64,000 bases of DNA from an uncultured Lactobacillus sp. (lineage in GTDB: Bacteria > Bacillota > Bacilli > Lactobacillales > Lactobacillaceae), in contig CAJUNC010000002.1 in the NCBI GenBank assembly GCA_910587695.1, positions 81,278 to 145,277 on the forward strand, given 5' to 3'. Below, one piece after another: positions 33,175-43,418 of the stretch (position 1 is its first letter; the number at the start of each line of letters is the position of its first letter). Both the position numbers and the translations under genes were made by a program. Under the pieces are notes generated by a model. That model was not told the origin of the DNA, ran no database searches, and saw only the letters and a list, made by a program, of their open reading frames with translations.

Positions 33175-33930
33175 ATGAAAGTGCTTGCAGAGGAAAGACA
33201 ACAGCATATTTTGCAGATGTTAAAGGAAAATAATGTCGTTAAACTTAAAGAGATCCGCAAACAAACTAATTGTTCTGAGTCATCGGCTCGGCGTGATCTT
33301 CAGCTTTTGGAAGAAAAGGGCTTGTTGATCCGGGTGCATGGTGGTGCCAAGATCAAGCATTCGCTCCAACGTGAACTTGATATGAGTGGCAAAGCATCGA
33401 AGAATACGGCTCAAAAAGGGGCGATCGCCCAAGCAGCTGCAAAGTTAGTCGAAGCTGAAGATGTGATCTACTTGGACGCAGGAACGACGACTTTAGCGAT
33501 GATCCCATATTTAAATAAGCCAGAACTGACGGTTGTGACTAATGGAGTTATGCATGCTTCGCTATTAGCTGATCAAAACGTGCGTACGATCTTGGTCGGC
33601 GGTGAGTTGAAAAATACTACTAAAGCAATTATTGGTGTCAAAGCAGTCAGTTCGCTGACACAATTACGGTTTAATAAAGCGTTTTTGGGTATCAATGGGA
33701 TCCATCCTCGTTATGGGTTCACTACGCCCGATCCCGATGAGGCAGCAGTCAAGACAACAGCGTTAGAGCAAAGCGAAGAATGCTTTGTTTTGGCTGATCC
33801 AAGCAAATTTGACAATGTTTCCTTTGTCAAAGTAGCTGAACTTTCGCAAGCAACGATCATTACCAGCAGTCTTTCACAACCAGTGAGAGCGCGTTATCGC
33901 GAACAAACGACGATTCAGGAGGATTTTTGA
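33175..33930 (+). CDS. fruR: DeoR-family regulator of fructose use
   Basis: A 251-residue regulator. The N-terminal DeoR helix-turn-helix (EERQQHILQMLKENNVVKLKEIRKQTNCSESSARRDLQLLEEKGLLIRVHGGA) ends with the typical HGGA. The C-terminal domain has the sugar-phosphate pocket (YLDAGTTTLAMIPYL, VVTNGVMHA, LVGGELK). The start at 33175 follows GGGAGGT. It is the first gene of fruRKA, so it is probably autoregulated; fructose-1-phosphate is the usual inducer of this group. Confidence 0.92.
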   Translation: MKVLAEERQQHILQMLKENNVVKLKEIRKQTNCSESSARRDLQLLEEKGLLIRVHGGAKIKHSLQRELDMSGKASKNTAQKGAIAQAAAKLVEAEDVIYLDAGTTTLAMIPYLNKPELTVVTNGVMHASLLADQNVRTILVGGELKNTTKAIIGVKAVSSLTQLRFNKAFLGINGIHPRYGFTTPDPDEAAVKTTALEQSEECFVLADPSKFDNVSFVKVAELSQATIITSSLSQPVRARYREQTTIQEDF

Positions 33931-34844
33931 TGATTTATACAGTAACTGTCAACCCTTCGATCGACTATATCGTCCAGTTAAATGAACTAACTTTAGGCGA
34001 AGTCAACCGAATGGATTATGACAATAAATTACCTGGGGGCAAAGGGATAAATGTTTCCCGTATCTTGAAAGAACTTGGCTTGGATAATACAGCTTGGGGC
34101 TTTTTAGGTGGTTTTACCGGTGAATTTGTTAAAGAAGCTCTAGAAAAGACCGGGCTTAAGACGAACTTTACTTTGATCAAAGCTGATACGCGGATCAACG
34201 TTAAGATAAAAGCACAGGCAGAAACTGAGATCAACGGTCGCGGACCTGAATTGACTAAAGAAGAGATAGCAGCTTTTACAGCGCAATTCGATAAATTGAC
34301 CGCTGATGACGTGGTGATCTTTGCTGGTAGTCTAGTCCCAAGTTTGAGCGATGATTTTTACTTTGATCTGATCAAAGTTATTCGTCAAAAGGGTGCCCAA
34401 TTTGTGATCGATACGACAGGTGAAAGTTTGTTGAAGACTTTGCCAGAAAATCCCTTAGTGGTCAAACCTAATAACCATGAATTAGCTGAATTATTTGGTG
34501 TAGAACTAAATAGTATCGACGACATCGTTAAATATGGTAAGAAGTTACTTGAAATGGGTGCACAACACGTCTTGATCTCGATGGCAGGCGATGGCGGTTT
34601 GATGATCACTAAAGATAAAGTCTATCGTTCATACGCACCAAAAGGCACCGTGATCAACTCAGTCGGTGCTGGTGATTCTATGATCGGTGGTTTTACTGGA
34701 ACATATGCTAAGACTAAAGATCCACTTGAAGCTTTCCGTTATGGATTAGCTTGTGGCTCTGCAACAGCCTTTTCTGAAGATCTGGCTGATGCTAAAAAGA
34801 TCAATGAGATCTTACCGATGATCGAGATCGAAGAATATAAATAA
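33930..34844 (+). CDS. fruK: 1-phosphofructokinase
   Basis: A 304-residue PfkB-family kinase that converts fructose-1-phosphate to fructose-1,6-bisphosphate. The N-terminus (MIYTVTVNPSIDYIVQL), the GGKGINVSRILKELG substrate loop and the C-terminal signature NSVGAGDSMIGGF, with catalytic Asp, are all present. The ATG overlaps the fruR stop (TGATG), with CAGGAGGA upstream, indicating translational coupling. It acts directly on the product of the FruA transporter encoded next. Confidence 0.95.
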   Translation: MIYTVTVNPSIDYIVQLNELTLGEVNRMDYDNKLPGGKGINVSRILKELGLDNTAWGFLGGFTGEFVKEALEKTGLKTNFTLIKADTRINVKIKAQAETEINGRGPELTKEEIAAFTAQFDKLTADDVVIFAGSLVPSLSDDFYFDLIKVIRQKGAQFVIDTTGESLLKTLPENPLVVKPNNHELAELFGVELNSIDDIVKYGKKLLEMGAQHVLISMAGDGGLMITKDKVYRSYAPKGTVINSVGAGDSMIGGFTGTYAKTKDPLEAFRYGLACGSATAFSEDLADAKKINEILPMIEIEEYK

Positions 34845-34864
34845 TTAAAAAGGAAGTGTAAGAC

Positions 34865-36823
34865 ATGGATATTCGTGACTTATTGATGACCGACCTTATG
34901 ATCATGGATCTTAAGGCTACGACCAAAAATGAAGTCATCGATGAAATGGTGCATAACTTATTTGTTAAAGGCATCATCGACGACGAAGAATTATACAAAA
35001 AAGATATCTTAAAACGTGAAGCTGAAAGCTCAACTGGCATGGGTGAAGGGATCGCGATCCCTCATGCTCATGATACGGCAGTTAAGAAACCTGCTGTAAT
35101 GTTTGCGCGCAGTGTCAATGGGGTCGACTACCAATCAATGGACGGTCAACCAGCGCACCTATTCTTTATGATCGCAGCTCCAGAAGGTGGAGATAATACC
35201 CACTTACAAGCTTTAGCAGCTTTATCCCAAGTTTTGATGGACCCAGATGTGGTCAACGCTTTGAAAGCAGCTGATACACCACAAAAAGTCCAAGATATCT
35301 TTGCTAAAGCAGTTGCTAAAAAAGAAGCTGAAAACAAAGCCCAAGAAGAACGTGAAAAAGCAGCTGCTAACAAACCAGTTGATAATTCTCGTCCATATAT
35401 CGTAGCTGTAACAGCTTGTCCAAACGGGATCGCGCATACTTATATGGCGGAAGAAAACTTGAAAAAACAAGCTGATAAGATGGGTGTTGACATCAAAGTT
35501 GAAACAAACGGTTCTGAAGGTATCAAGCATCGTTTGACAGCTGATGAGATCAAGCGCGCTAAGGGTGTTATCGTGGCCGCTGACAAGAAAGTCGAAATGG
35601 CACGTTTTGATGGCAAGAATTTGGTCAATAAACCAGTTACTGATGCGATCAAAGATCCTGAAAAGTTGATCAATGAAGTTTTAGAAGATAAAGCACCAGT
35701 CTTTCATGCAAGTGCTAATGATGCAACTGAAGAAAGCAACTCGACCGGTTCTGTTTGGGGCGATATCTATAAACAATTGATGAACGGGATCTCCCACATG
35801 TTACCATTCGTTATCGGTGGTGGGATCTTGATGGCGATCTCCTTTATCGTCGAACAATACATGGGTGGTGCTAAGTCACCAGCTTTCATCTTCTTGAACA
35901 ATGCTGGTAACATGGCATTTGCTTTCATGGTTCCAGTTTTAGCTGCTTACATCGCTGAAGCTATCGGTGATCGTCCAGCCTTGATGCCAGGTTTTGTTGG
36001 TGGCTTCATGGCAACAGTTTACAGTGGTTCATTTGGCGGGGCTTACACAGCTAATGTGATGGCTGATGCTAAATCCGCAGCTGGTTTCTTAGGTGGTATC
36101 GCAGCTGGTTTTATCGCTGGTTACTTGATGGTCGGTCTAAAGAAACTTTGTGCTCACTTACCTAAGAGTGTCGAAGGGATGAAGCCGATGTTGATCTATC
36201 CAGTCTTGGGATTGTTGTTCATCGCTTTGATCATGTACTTTATCATCAATCCGATCTTCTCAACGATCAACATCTGGATCACAAACTTCTTGAACCACTT
36301 AGGAACAGGTAACTTAGTCGTGCTTACCTTAGTCTTAGCTGGGATGATGGCGATCGATATGGGTGGTCCTTTCAACAAGGCTGCTTATGTCTTTGCTTCC
36401 GGTGCTTTTGCTAACGATCCTAAATCTGTTGTAGCTGCAACGTTGATGGCGGCGGTTATGGTCGGCGGGATGATCCCACCATTTGCTACAGCGATCGCGA
36501 CAGCTTTCTTCCCTAATAAATTCCCAGAACAAGAACGCCGTGCAGGTATCTCTAACTGGGTCTTAGGGTTCTCATTTATCACAGAAGGTGCGATCCCATT
36601 TGCTACAGCTGATCCAGGTCGTGTGATCCCATCATGTGTCTTGGGTTCTGCGATCGGTGGGGCTTTAGTTGGCCTTTGGCATGTTTCTGTACCAGCGCCA
36701 CACGGTGGTTTCTGGGTAACGCCATTAGCAACTAACCCACTTGGCTATATCGCAGCCGTTGCGATCGGTTCGATCATCGCAGGTGTGGTCTTAGGTCTCT
36801 GGAAAAAAGAACATAAGGGTTAA
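34865..36823 (+). CDS. fruA: PTS fructose transporter subunit IIABC
   Basis: A 652-residue fusion. IIA is residues 1-150 with the active histidine in GEGIAIPHAHD. IIB is about 175-275 with the active cysteine in VTACPNGIAHTYMAEENL. IIC occupies the rest, with about nine helices and the GGPFNKAAYVFA and ITEGAIPFATADPGRVIPS substrate motifs. It imports fructose and phosphorylates it at C1. The arrangement fruR-fruK-fruA is standard in lactobacilli. The gene is followed by a strong terminator. Confidence 0.96.
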   Translation: MDIRDLLMTDLMIMDLKATTKNEVIDEMVHNLFVKGIIDDEELYKKDILKREAESSTGMGEGIAIPHAHDTAVKKPAVMFARSVNGVDYQSMDGQPAHLFFMIAAPEGGDNTHLQALAALSQVLMDPDVVNALKAADTPQKVQDIFAKAVAKKEAENKAQEEREKAAANKPVDNSRPYIVAVTACPNGIAHTYMAEENLKKQADKMGVDIKVETNGSEGIKHRLTADEIKRAKGVIVAADKKVEMARFDGKNLVNKPVTDAIKDPEKLINEVLEDKAPVFHASANDATEESNSTGSVWGDIYKQLMNGISHMLPFVIGGGILMAISFIVEQYMGGAKSPAFIFLNNAGNMAFAFMVPVLAAYIAEAIGDRPALMPGFVGGFMATVYSGSFGGAYTANVMADAKSAAGFLGGIAAGFIAGYLMVGLKKLCAHLPKSVEGMKPMLIYPVLGLLFIALIMYFIINPIFSTINIWITNFLNHLGTGNLVVLTLVLAGMMAIDMGGPFNKAAYVFASGAFANDPKSVVAATLMAAVMVGGMIPPFATAIATAFFPNKFPEQERRAGISNWVLGFSFITEGAIPFATADPGRVIPSCVLGSAIGGALVGLWHVSVPAPHGGFWVTPLATNPLGYIAAVAIGSIIAGVVLGLWKKEHKG

Positions 36824-36841
36824 TTTGATCTAAAGATAAGT

Positions 36842-36879
36842 AATACGGCGTAAGCTCTAGGGGCTTGCGCCGTATTTTT
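36842..36879 (+). terminator. Terminator of fruRKA
   Basis: AATACGGCGTAAGC pairs with GCTTGCGCCGTATT, then T-rich. Confidence 0.9.
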
Positions 36880-36920
36880 ATGGTGTAGATGAACTATAAT
36901 AGCACTAACAACTATATATT

Positions 36921-36929
36921 TGTTATACT
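36921..36929 (+). promoter_or_regulatory. Extended -10 promoter of the polysaccharide + arm
   Basis: TGTTATACT, an extended -10, about 45 bp upstream of the GroP-transferase-like gene. A second TATAAT is at 36895-36900. Confidence 0.4.
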
Positions 36930-36975
36930 AACATTGATATACAGTACGATGGAAAATTAGAAGTTCGGAGTAGCT

Positions 36976-39900
36976 ATGAATAAAGATAAGATATATTCTG
37001 TACAGGATAAAAAGAAAGGAATAAGTAGATTTAAAGTGGATCTACTTATTTATGGAATAATATTATTGACTGCATTTAGCAGTCTATATTGGCAACATAC
37101 TCCTCAGATCTTTTTGCAAGAAACGATCAGCAAAAAGTATTTGATAGCCAATGTAATACGTGGATTTTCAGTGACAGGCATACCGATCACGCTTCTTTTA
37201 CTTGGCTATTTTATGACTAGGACCAGAAAGATCGGTATTTTTCAAGCTTGGGGGTTTTTATTTATTGGAACATGGTGCTGTTTGTTAGTAGCGTGTTTCT
37301 CACAAGATTCGACGTGGATCGGGCATTTTTATAATGCCCTTTTACCAGTCTTACGTAATACTTCACCATTATTTAGTGGTGTTTTATTAGCGATCTTAAC
37401 TAATAAAGTGGTCGCAAAGCACTTGATGAATGAACGGTATGCTTACTATCTTTTCTTTTTGTTTACATTTGGGGTACCAACAATATTTGATAAAGATATT
37501 TTTAACTACAGTGGTGGGACAACAGTACTTTATGCGTGGATGGTATTTACATTGGGTGCTAATTTACCAGATAGCGGTTTATCTAAGAAAACATGGTGCT
37601 TGTTAACTAGTGCTTCAGCCATAGTGTTAGCGATCATGTTAGCACTTATGCCATTGATATCTGAAGGGACTCATGGGGATCTGAGTACAGCAACTAGATT
37701 GACAGATGCAGCTAATTTGTTTACTATGCTATTTTCATTTTGTTTAGTTCACCTTCTTTTGAACCTGAAGTTAAATAGAGTGCAATTATTTAGCTTGTTA
37801 GGGAGTGTTTTATTTTCAACGTCATCGTTTTTGATAGAAGCGCTGAATACTGCTAATGAAAAATCTACCTGGGGTATCAGGTATATGGAATTATTTGAAA
37901 CTATATTGGTATTCCTGGTGATTTGGTCAGTAGTACATATATATGTTAAGTCGAAATTCTTTAAAAAGCTTAGTAAATTAGATAAAAAGCTAGATTCTTT
38001 GTATTTAGCCGATCTAGAAAAAAATATCAAACTGATATTGGTGCACTTCAAGAGAGCTTTAAGTTCCCATAAACTGGTATTGATCGTCAGTGGGGTAATG
38101 TTAGTTTTAGCGTATATTTCTATGGTTATAACAAATGTTGGGGGACGTGTGGCTGACACTATCGAGGGTGATAAGTCATACAATGCTTTGACTTATGCGA
38201 TCCTACAACGTCCCCAGATCATTGTGATCAACGCACTATTATTTGCTGGGTTATATCTTTTTTTGCGTGGCTTGACTAATAGTTTTTGGTTTTCGTTTTT
38301 AGTAAGTGATTACTTGATAATCATTTGGTGTGTTGCAACATATTTGAAGATCGCTAGTCGTCGTGAACCTATATTGCCTTCTGAGGTCGCTATGTTAGGA
38401 GCTTATCGTAATCTTTTGAACATGGTCCCACATTGGATTTTGAGCCTAGGTGTAGTTGTTTCGATCATACTATTATGTGTGATCCTTTTGTTATCGTGGA
38501 AGGTGAAGGTCAAAAAATTACCTTTAAAGACACGTATGAAATGCGTAATGATACCAGCTGTAGTTGTATGTAGTAGCTTCTTTTGGAATCATGACGATTT
38601 TATTTTGAAAAAACCGATGAAAATGTTAGGAATAGATCCAACATTTTACAATCAACTAAATGGAGCTCAGATAAATGGCCCGACATTACAGTTTTTAAAT
38701 AATTTGGATGTTGTTATCATGAAACGACCTGAAGGATATTCCAAAACTAAAGTCGAAGCGATCATTGCTAAGTATAGCGAGTTAGCTAATGAGATCAACA
38801 AGACACGTACAAATGATCTGTCAAAACAAACGATCATCTTTAATTTAAGTGAGAGCTTTAGTGATCCGAATCATGTTAAAGCCACTAAATTAAAGGGAGA
38901 TCCGATCCCATATATCCATCAGTTAATGAATGAGACAACTTCTGGCTATATGATAAGTTCAGGTTTTGGGGGTGGAACAGCTAATATTGAGTATATGACA
39001 ATGACAGGCTTACCGTTGGCTAACTTTTCACCAACATTGAGTACACCATATACGCAATTAGTTTCGACTCATAGCTATAATCCGTCGATCGTAAATTACT
39101 TTTCAAATGCAGTAGCTATTCATCCGTATGTAGGAAATTTCTACAGTCGACCAAAAGCATATGAAAATTTGGGATTTAATGATTTTATCTACTTAGGAAG
39201 TAAAAAGAAGATCAAGCATCAAGAAAAGATCCAAAATAATCCATATTTATCGGATAAGGTCGCATATGCTAACACACTTGATGTGATCAATGAAAGTAAG
39301 GACAATGGACAATTTATCAACTTGGTAACGATGCAAAACCATATGCCATATAACAAGGCGTATTATAGTGATAATACTGAATTTGAGGTAGAAGAAGCAG
39401 TTGGGTTGAACGATGAAATTCGTGAGCAGATCAATAATTTTGCGACAGGGATCCATTACACAGATAGGTATGTAGCCGAATTTATCGAGCAGTTAGAAGC
39501 TATCGATAAGCCTATCACACTTGTTTTTTACGGCGATCACCTGCCTGGAATGTATGCTAATGATATGATCAAAGATGGTTTGAATCTCCATGAGACAGAT
39601 TACTTTATTTATTCAAATAAAGCAGCTCGTGAACAAGGCGCTAGGACTAATTTGGGGAAGTCACGCTATATTTCTCCAAATGATTTTCCGGCAATGGTGG
39701 CAGAGGCAACGAATTCGAAAGTTTCTCCATACTATGCTCTCTTGACTAATGTTTATCAAAGTTTACCTGCTTTTTATATTGGTAGTGAATCCAATAATAC
39801 ATCAGTGAGAAATGTTGAGTATGTAACTGAGGATGAAAAAATTGTGAGTGAACAAAATTTGACAGAAGATCAAAAAGAGTTATTGAGCGATTTGAGGATC

Positions 39901-39984
39901 ATTCAGTATGATATTACTGCTGGAAAAAATTACGTAAAAGATACGGATTTTATGAAGATCCAAAGTAGTGATGGGAATGAATAA
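36976..39984 (+). CDS. LtaS/GacH-like polysaccharide glycerol-phosphate transferase
   Basis: A 1002-residue membrane enzyme. The N-terminal half has about ten or more transmembrane helices. The extracellular C-terminal half (from about 610) is a sulfatase-fold LTA-synthase domain. Catalytic sites are visible: the metal-binding Glu in FNLSESFSDPN (residue about 625), the nucleophile Thr in GGGTANIEYMT (about 666) and YGDHLPG with Asp and His (about 853). LtaS has only five helices and about 650 residues; the larger form is closer to GacH, which adds glycerol phosphate to wall polysaccharides. A GacH-like role is inferred from size and from its place at the head of a polysaccharide cluster. CGGAG precedes the ATG. 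Confidence 0.82.
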   Translation: MNKDKIYSVQDKKKGISRFKVDLLIYGIILLTAFSSLYWQHTPQIFLQETISKKYLIANVIRGFSVTGIPITLLLLGYFMTRTRKIGIFQAWGFLFIGTWCCLLVACFSQDSTWIGHFYNALLPVLRNTSPLFSGVLLAILTNKVVAKHLMNERYAYYLFFLFTFGVPTIFDKDIFNYSGGTTVLYAWMVFTLGANLPDSGLSKKTWCLLTSASAIVLAIMLALMPLISEGTHGDLSTATRLTDAANLFTMLFSFCLVHLLLNLKLNRVQLFSLLGSVLFSTSSFLIEALNTANEKSTWGIRYMELFETILVFLVIWSVVHIYVKSKFFKKLSKLDKKLDSLYLADLEKNIKLILVHFKRALSSHKLVLIVSGVMLVLAYISMVITNVGGRVADTIEGDKSYNALTYAILQRPQIIVINALLFAGLYLFLRGLTNSFWFSFLVSDYLIIIWCVATYLKIASRREPILPSEVAMLGAYRNLLNMVPHWILSLGVVVSIILLCVILLLSWKVKVKKLPLKTRMKCVMIPAVVVCSSFFWNHDDFILKKPMKMLGIDPTFYNQLNGAQINGPTLQFLNNLDVVIMKRPEGYSKTKVEAIIAKYSELANEINKTRTNDLSKQTIIFNLSESFSDPNHVKATKLKGDPIPYIHQLMNETTSGYMISSGFGGGTANIEYMTMTGLPLANFSPTLSTPYTQLVSTHSYNPSIVNYFSNAVAIHPYVGNFYSRPKAYENLGFNDFIYLGSKKKIKHQEKIQNNPYLSDKVAYANTLDVINESKDNGQFINLVTMQNHMPYNKAYYSDNTEFEVEEAVGLNDEIREQINNFATGIHYTDRYVAEFIEQLEAIDKPITLVFYGDHLPGMYANDMIKDGLNLHETDYFIYSNKAAREQGARTNLGKSRYISPNDFPAMVAEATNSKVSPYYALLTNVYQSLPAFYIGSESNNTSVRNVEYVTEDEKIVSEQNLTEDQKELLSDLRIIQYDITAGKNYVKDTDFMKIQSSDGNE

Positions 39985-39986
39985 TA

Positions 39987-41756
39987 ATGAAGAATATAAA
40001 AATAAATAGTATGGTATTGTTGCTTTTTTTGGTGATCACAGTATGTATGATCTATCCATTAGCAGCAACAGGCAGAATTGCGGCTCAAGTTGATTGGTTA
40101 TTTCATGCGGCACGTGTAGAGCAGATCTATCGCAATTTAAGTGAAGGTACTTTATTCACCTATATCGCAACTTCTACATTTCAAAGTACGGGTGTCGGGT
40201 CATTTTTATTTTATCCGGTCATCTTTATTTACCCTTGGGCATGGTTGCGGTTTATTACGACACCAGTAGTTGCTTACTATATTTGGGTCGGGGCCTTTAT
40301 GTTTATGACCTTCGTGATCAGCTATTTTTCGATGCTATCTTTTTCGAAGGGAAAACATCTCAGGAGTTTTATTTTTGCGCTCCTCTATACGTTAGCACCA
40401 TATCGACTTTATTTAGGGCCAGCTAGTTTTGTTGTGGGTGAGTATATTGCAAGTACATTTATTCCACTAGCATTTTTAGGCTTTTACCATATCATCTGTG
40501 GCGATAAAAGAAAATGGTATTGGTTGACTATCGGAATGACGCTATTAGTATATAGTCATATGTTGAGTATTTTATTGACCAGTGAGATTTTTACGATTTT
40601 GTTGCTTGTAGCATTCTTTACAGATTACCTTGATCTTAAAAGAGTGAAATATTTACTAATAAGTGCAGGGGCTACTGTGATCTTAGCTTTACCAGTAATT
40701 ATTCCGCTATTTACAGATTATTTTGGAAAGGGAATAACAGCAACCTATCCAGGAGTAGGAATGACCCAAAACTTAGGTGAAGTGTTTACGACTTCACTAA
40801 GTAATACCGCTACTAGTTCAAGTATCGGGATAGTTTTATTGCTAGTGTTACTCAGTGGGTGGAAATGGATCAAGCAAGATTCTTTGGAATTACCCCTCTA
40901 TATCTTGGCGATCTGTCTGACCTTGATATCAACGGCAATATTTCCGTGGAAATCTTTTAATGGTTCTTTTTTAGCTTTGTTACAGTTACCCTATCGTTAC
41001 TTGATATATGTTGTTTTGTTGACAGCTATTTTAGGTTCAAGAGTGATCGTTGAATTATTAGCAAAGTATGGATCATTAAAAACGAATTGGCGTAGATCCA
41101 TGACGGTGCTAACATTATTGCTAGTAAGCTTGATCAGTTATTATGGTTCGATCAGTAATTTATCTGACCGCTTGGCTAATACGGCTAAGAATAAAGAAAC
41201 AATTATTAAGCCTTTAAAAGCAGATGAGCAAGCGATCTTATATGCGGGGATCCTGACAGATAAGAACTATCAAGCACAGTTTAACTATTGGGCACAAACA
41301 GGTGAAGTTGATTATTTTCCAACTAAAACGTTGAGAAAAAATCACTTTTTAGAATACATCGTTATGGATTGGGATAAAGCTTACAGAACAAATAAAGATG
41401 TCTATAGTATTATATCTGGTGTTACTAGAATAAACGGACAAGAGATGCGAATAAAGCCATATACAAGTGCAAATACACTACAATATCAAGTAGAGCTCGC
41501 TAAAAATGGTAAAGTAGATCTGCCGGTAGTCCACTATGCTCATACAGTAGTATCAGTCGATGAGAAACAAGTGGCTTATCAAAACAGTAAACGAAATACA
41601 GTACAACTTGAACTGGAAAAAGGAAAACATACTGTGGTTATCGGTTATTTACCATCAAAAGCGTTCTTTGTAGGAACAAAGATAGCTTTGATCGGATGGG
41701 GAGCACTGTTTATTTGGATCATAGGTCAAATTTATTATTTTAAACGTAATAAATAA
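39987..41756 (+). CDS. Polytopic membrane protein, GT-C/YfhO-like, unknown function
   Basis: A 589-residue protein with about 10-12 helices in residues 1-450 and a beta-rich extracellular C-terminal part (from about 455) closed by a last helix. The N-terminal loop (AAQVDWLFHAARVEQIYRNL) has an Asp in the position typical of GT-C glycosyltransferases. It starts 2 bp after the GroP-transferase gene, so they form an operon. Similar membrane proteins are often annotated as 6-pyruvoyl-tetrahydropterin synthase-related, a label I would not trust. A role in wall-polymer glycosylation is inference. Confidence 0.6.
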   Translation: MKNIKINSMVLLLFLVITVCMIYPLAATGRIAAQVDWLFHAARVEQIYRNLSEGTLFTYIATSTFQSTGVGSFLFYPVIFIYPWAWLRFITTPVVAYYIWVGAFMFMTFVISYFSMLSFSKGKHLRSFIFALLYTLAPYRLYLGPASFVVGEYIASTFIPLAFLGFYHIICGDKRKWYWLTIGMTLLVYSHMLSILLTSEIFTILLLVAFFTDYLDLKRVKYLLISAGATVILALPVIIPLFTDYFGKGITATYPGVGMTQNLGEVFTTSLSNTATSSSIGIVLLLVLLSGWKWIKQDSLELPLYILAICLTLISTAIFPWKSFNGSFLALLQLPYRYLIYVVLLTAILGSRVIVELLAKYGSLKTNWRRSMTVLTLLLVSLISYYGSISNLSDRLANTAKNKETIIKPLKADEQAILYAGILTDKNYQAQFNYWAQTGEVDYFPTKTLRKNHFLEYIVMDWDKAYRTNKDVYSIISGVTRINGQEMRIKPYTSANTLQYQVELAKNGKVDLPVVHYAHTVVSVDEKQVAYQNSKRNTVQLELEKGKHTVVIGYLPSKAFFVGTKIALIGWGALFIWIIGQIYYFKRNK

Positions 41757-41799
41757 GCACCGTTAGTACCTACTTGGTAAGTAACTAACGGTGCTTATT
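41752..41799. terminator. Bidirectional terminator
   Basis: AATAAGCACCGTTAGT and ACTAACGGTGCTTATT, a perfect 16-bp stem between the convergent membrane-protein and permease genes. Confidence 0.93.
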
Positions 41800-41800
41800 T

Positions 41801-43192
41801 TTAGTTTCTATCTTTCTTATTGCGACTAAAGAAAATAGCCGTCAAGATGAGAAGGAAGACAGCGCCAACTGAAACTGATACACGGGTATCCGGATTGATG
41901 AACATGAAGATCATGATCACAACTAGCGAAATGATCGCAAAGTAGTTTGAAAATGGATAAAGTGGCATCTTAAATGGATGATCCATCAATTCATGGGCAT
42001 TTTGACGGCGGAATCGTAATTCTGAGATCAAGATCACAAACCATGGTACCATTCCTGGTAAAACACTAGAACTATAGACAACAACGAATAGATTAGCCGT
42101 ATTTTTGTTTAAGCTAGTCAAAACAATATTCAAGATAAAGCCAAGTAATATCCCACCTGAAATAGCTAAGATCGCAATGTTTGGAACAACATGTTTGGAT
42201 AACTTACTAAAGATCTTAGGTGCTTCATGGTCGATCGAAAGTTTAAAGAGCATTCGGCTAGAACTATAGATCCCAGAGTTAGCACCAGACATAGCTGCAG
42301 TCAAGACGACAAAGTTGATGATCGAAGCGGCACCTGTGATCCCGACTTTAGAAAAGGTCTCAACAAATGGTGAGCCGATAGATGCTAATTGATTCCAAGG
42401 ATAGATCGTTACGATCACAAAAATTGCACCGATATAAAAGATCAAGATCCGCCAAACGATCGATCTAACAGCTGCTACGATCGCATGTTTAGGGTCAGCG
42501 GCTTCTCCAGCTGTGATCCCTAGGAGTTCGATTCCTTGGTATGAACCAACAATGATCGAAAGTGAGAACATAAAGCCCTTGAACCCACCTGGGAAAAAGC
42601 CACCGTGATCCCAGAGATTAGATAAGCCTAATGGTTGCCAGTTATTTCCAAAGCCAAGAAAGATAACTGCAAGCCCCATAACGATCATCAAGATGATCGT
42701 TACGACCTTGATCAAAGCAAAATAAAACTCTAAAGTTCCATAAGCTTTAGCTGAAGCAAGATTAGCTAATGTTAATGTGATCACAACAACTAACCCTGAG
42801 ACCCAGTCTGGGAGATCAGGCCACCAGTAGTTTAAATACTGGGTAACAGCAATAACTTCACTGATCCCGACAACGATATATTGAAAGATGTTGCTCCATT
42901 TAGTTAAATAACCAGCGAGTGGATGAATATAATCGGTAGCGTAATCAGCAAAAGACCCAGTCCCAGGTTTGATGTAGATCATTTCACCAAGAGCACGCAT
43001 AACGGCATATAAAACGATCCCAACAAAGGCATAAGCTAGTAAAACTGATGGACCAGTCCATTTGATGGTAGACGTCGATCCCATAAATAAACCGACCCCG
43101 ATCGTTCCTCCAAGAGCGATCATTTCCATTTGACCAGATGTGAGTGATCGATTTAAATGATTTTTTGGCTGTTCGTTTGAATCCTTACTCAT
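41801..43192 (-). CDS. Amino acid permease (APC superfamily)
   Basis: A 463-residue permease with 12 predicted helices. The first helix motif GQMEMIALGGTIGVGLFMGSTSTIKWTGPSVLLAYAFVG is typical of the AAT family (GABA, proline, lysine and aromatic permeases). The start at 43192 is chosen because GGGGAT lies just upstream; an in-frame ATG ten codons earlier has no ribosome binding site. Upstream lie a promoter, a threonine-rich leader peptide and a terminator, suggesting attenuation in response to charged threonyl-tRNA. Threonine or serine is therefore the best-guess substrate, inferred from the leader and not from the protein. Confidence 0.9.
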   Translation of the reverse strand: MSKDSNEQPKNHLNRSLTSGQMEMIALGGTIGVGLFMGSTSTIKWTGPSVLLAYAFVGIVLYAVMRALGEMIYIKPGTGSFADYATDYIHPLAGYLTKWSNIFQYIVVGISEVIAVTQYLNYWWPDLPDWVSGLVVVITLTLANLASAKAYGTLEFYFALIKVVTIILMIVMGLAVIFLGFGNNWQPLGLSNLWDHGGFFPGGFKGFMFSLSIIVGSYQGIELLGITAGEAADPKHAIVAAVRSIVWRILIFYIGAIFVIVTIYPWNQLASIGSPFVETFSKVGITGAASIINFVVLTAAMSGANSGIYSSSRMLFKLSIDHEAPKIFSKLSKHVVPNIAILAISGGILLGFILNIVLTSLNKNTANLFVVVYSSSVLPGMVPWFVILISELRFRRQNAHELMDHPFKMPLYPFSNYFAIISLVVIMIFMFINPDTRVSVSVGAVFLLILTAIFFSRNKKDRN

Positions 43193-43224
43193 AAAAAATC
43201 CCCATTTCTTTGTTCTATGCAAAA

Positions 43225-43287
43225 AAGCTAACTAAAAAGCGGTATCGACATAACATATGTTAGGTGATATTGCTGATCAGTTAGCTT
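43225..43287 (-). terminator. Leader terminator (attenuator) of the permease gene
   Basis: On the - strand, AAGCTAACT (43287-43279) pairs with AGTTAGCTT (43233-43225) and is followed by TTTT. An inner TAACATATGTTA palindrome fills the loop. It lies between the leader peptide stop and the permease ribosome binding site. Confidence 0.7.
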
Positions 43288-43328
43288 CATTAATAGACAT
43301 TTTCTTATCTCAAATAGCCCCAACCAGC

Positions 43329-43388
43329 CTACATAGTGGTGGTTGAGGTGGTGGTTGCTGTAGTTTGTGTACTAATATCGTAATTCAT
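43329..43388 (-). CDS. Threonine-rich leader peptide upstream of the permease
   Basis: A 19-codon reading frame, MNYDISTQTTATTTSTTTM, with 10 threonines. It starts with ATG at 43388, preceded at 8 nt by GGAGG (43397-43402) in the 5' end of the permease transcript. It stops at TAG (43329-43331), about 40 nt before the terminator stem. Run of the same amino acid, good ribosome binding site, promoter directly upstream and terminator directly downstream are the hallmarks of an attenuation leader. A shortage of charged tRNA-Thr would stall ribosomes here and could prevent terminator formation. The antiterminator pairing is not resolved by eye. Confidence 0.72.
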   Translation of the reverse strand: MNYDISTQTTATTTSTTTM

Positions 43389-43418
43389 GGTAACAACCTC
43401 CGTGAGCTTTATAAGGTT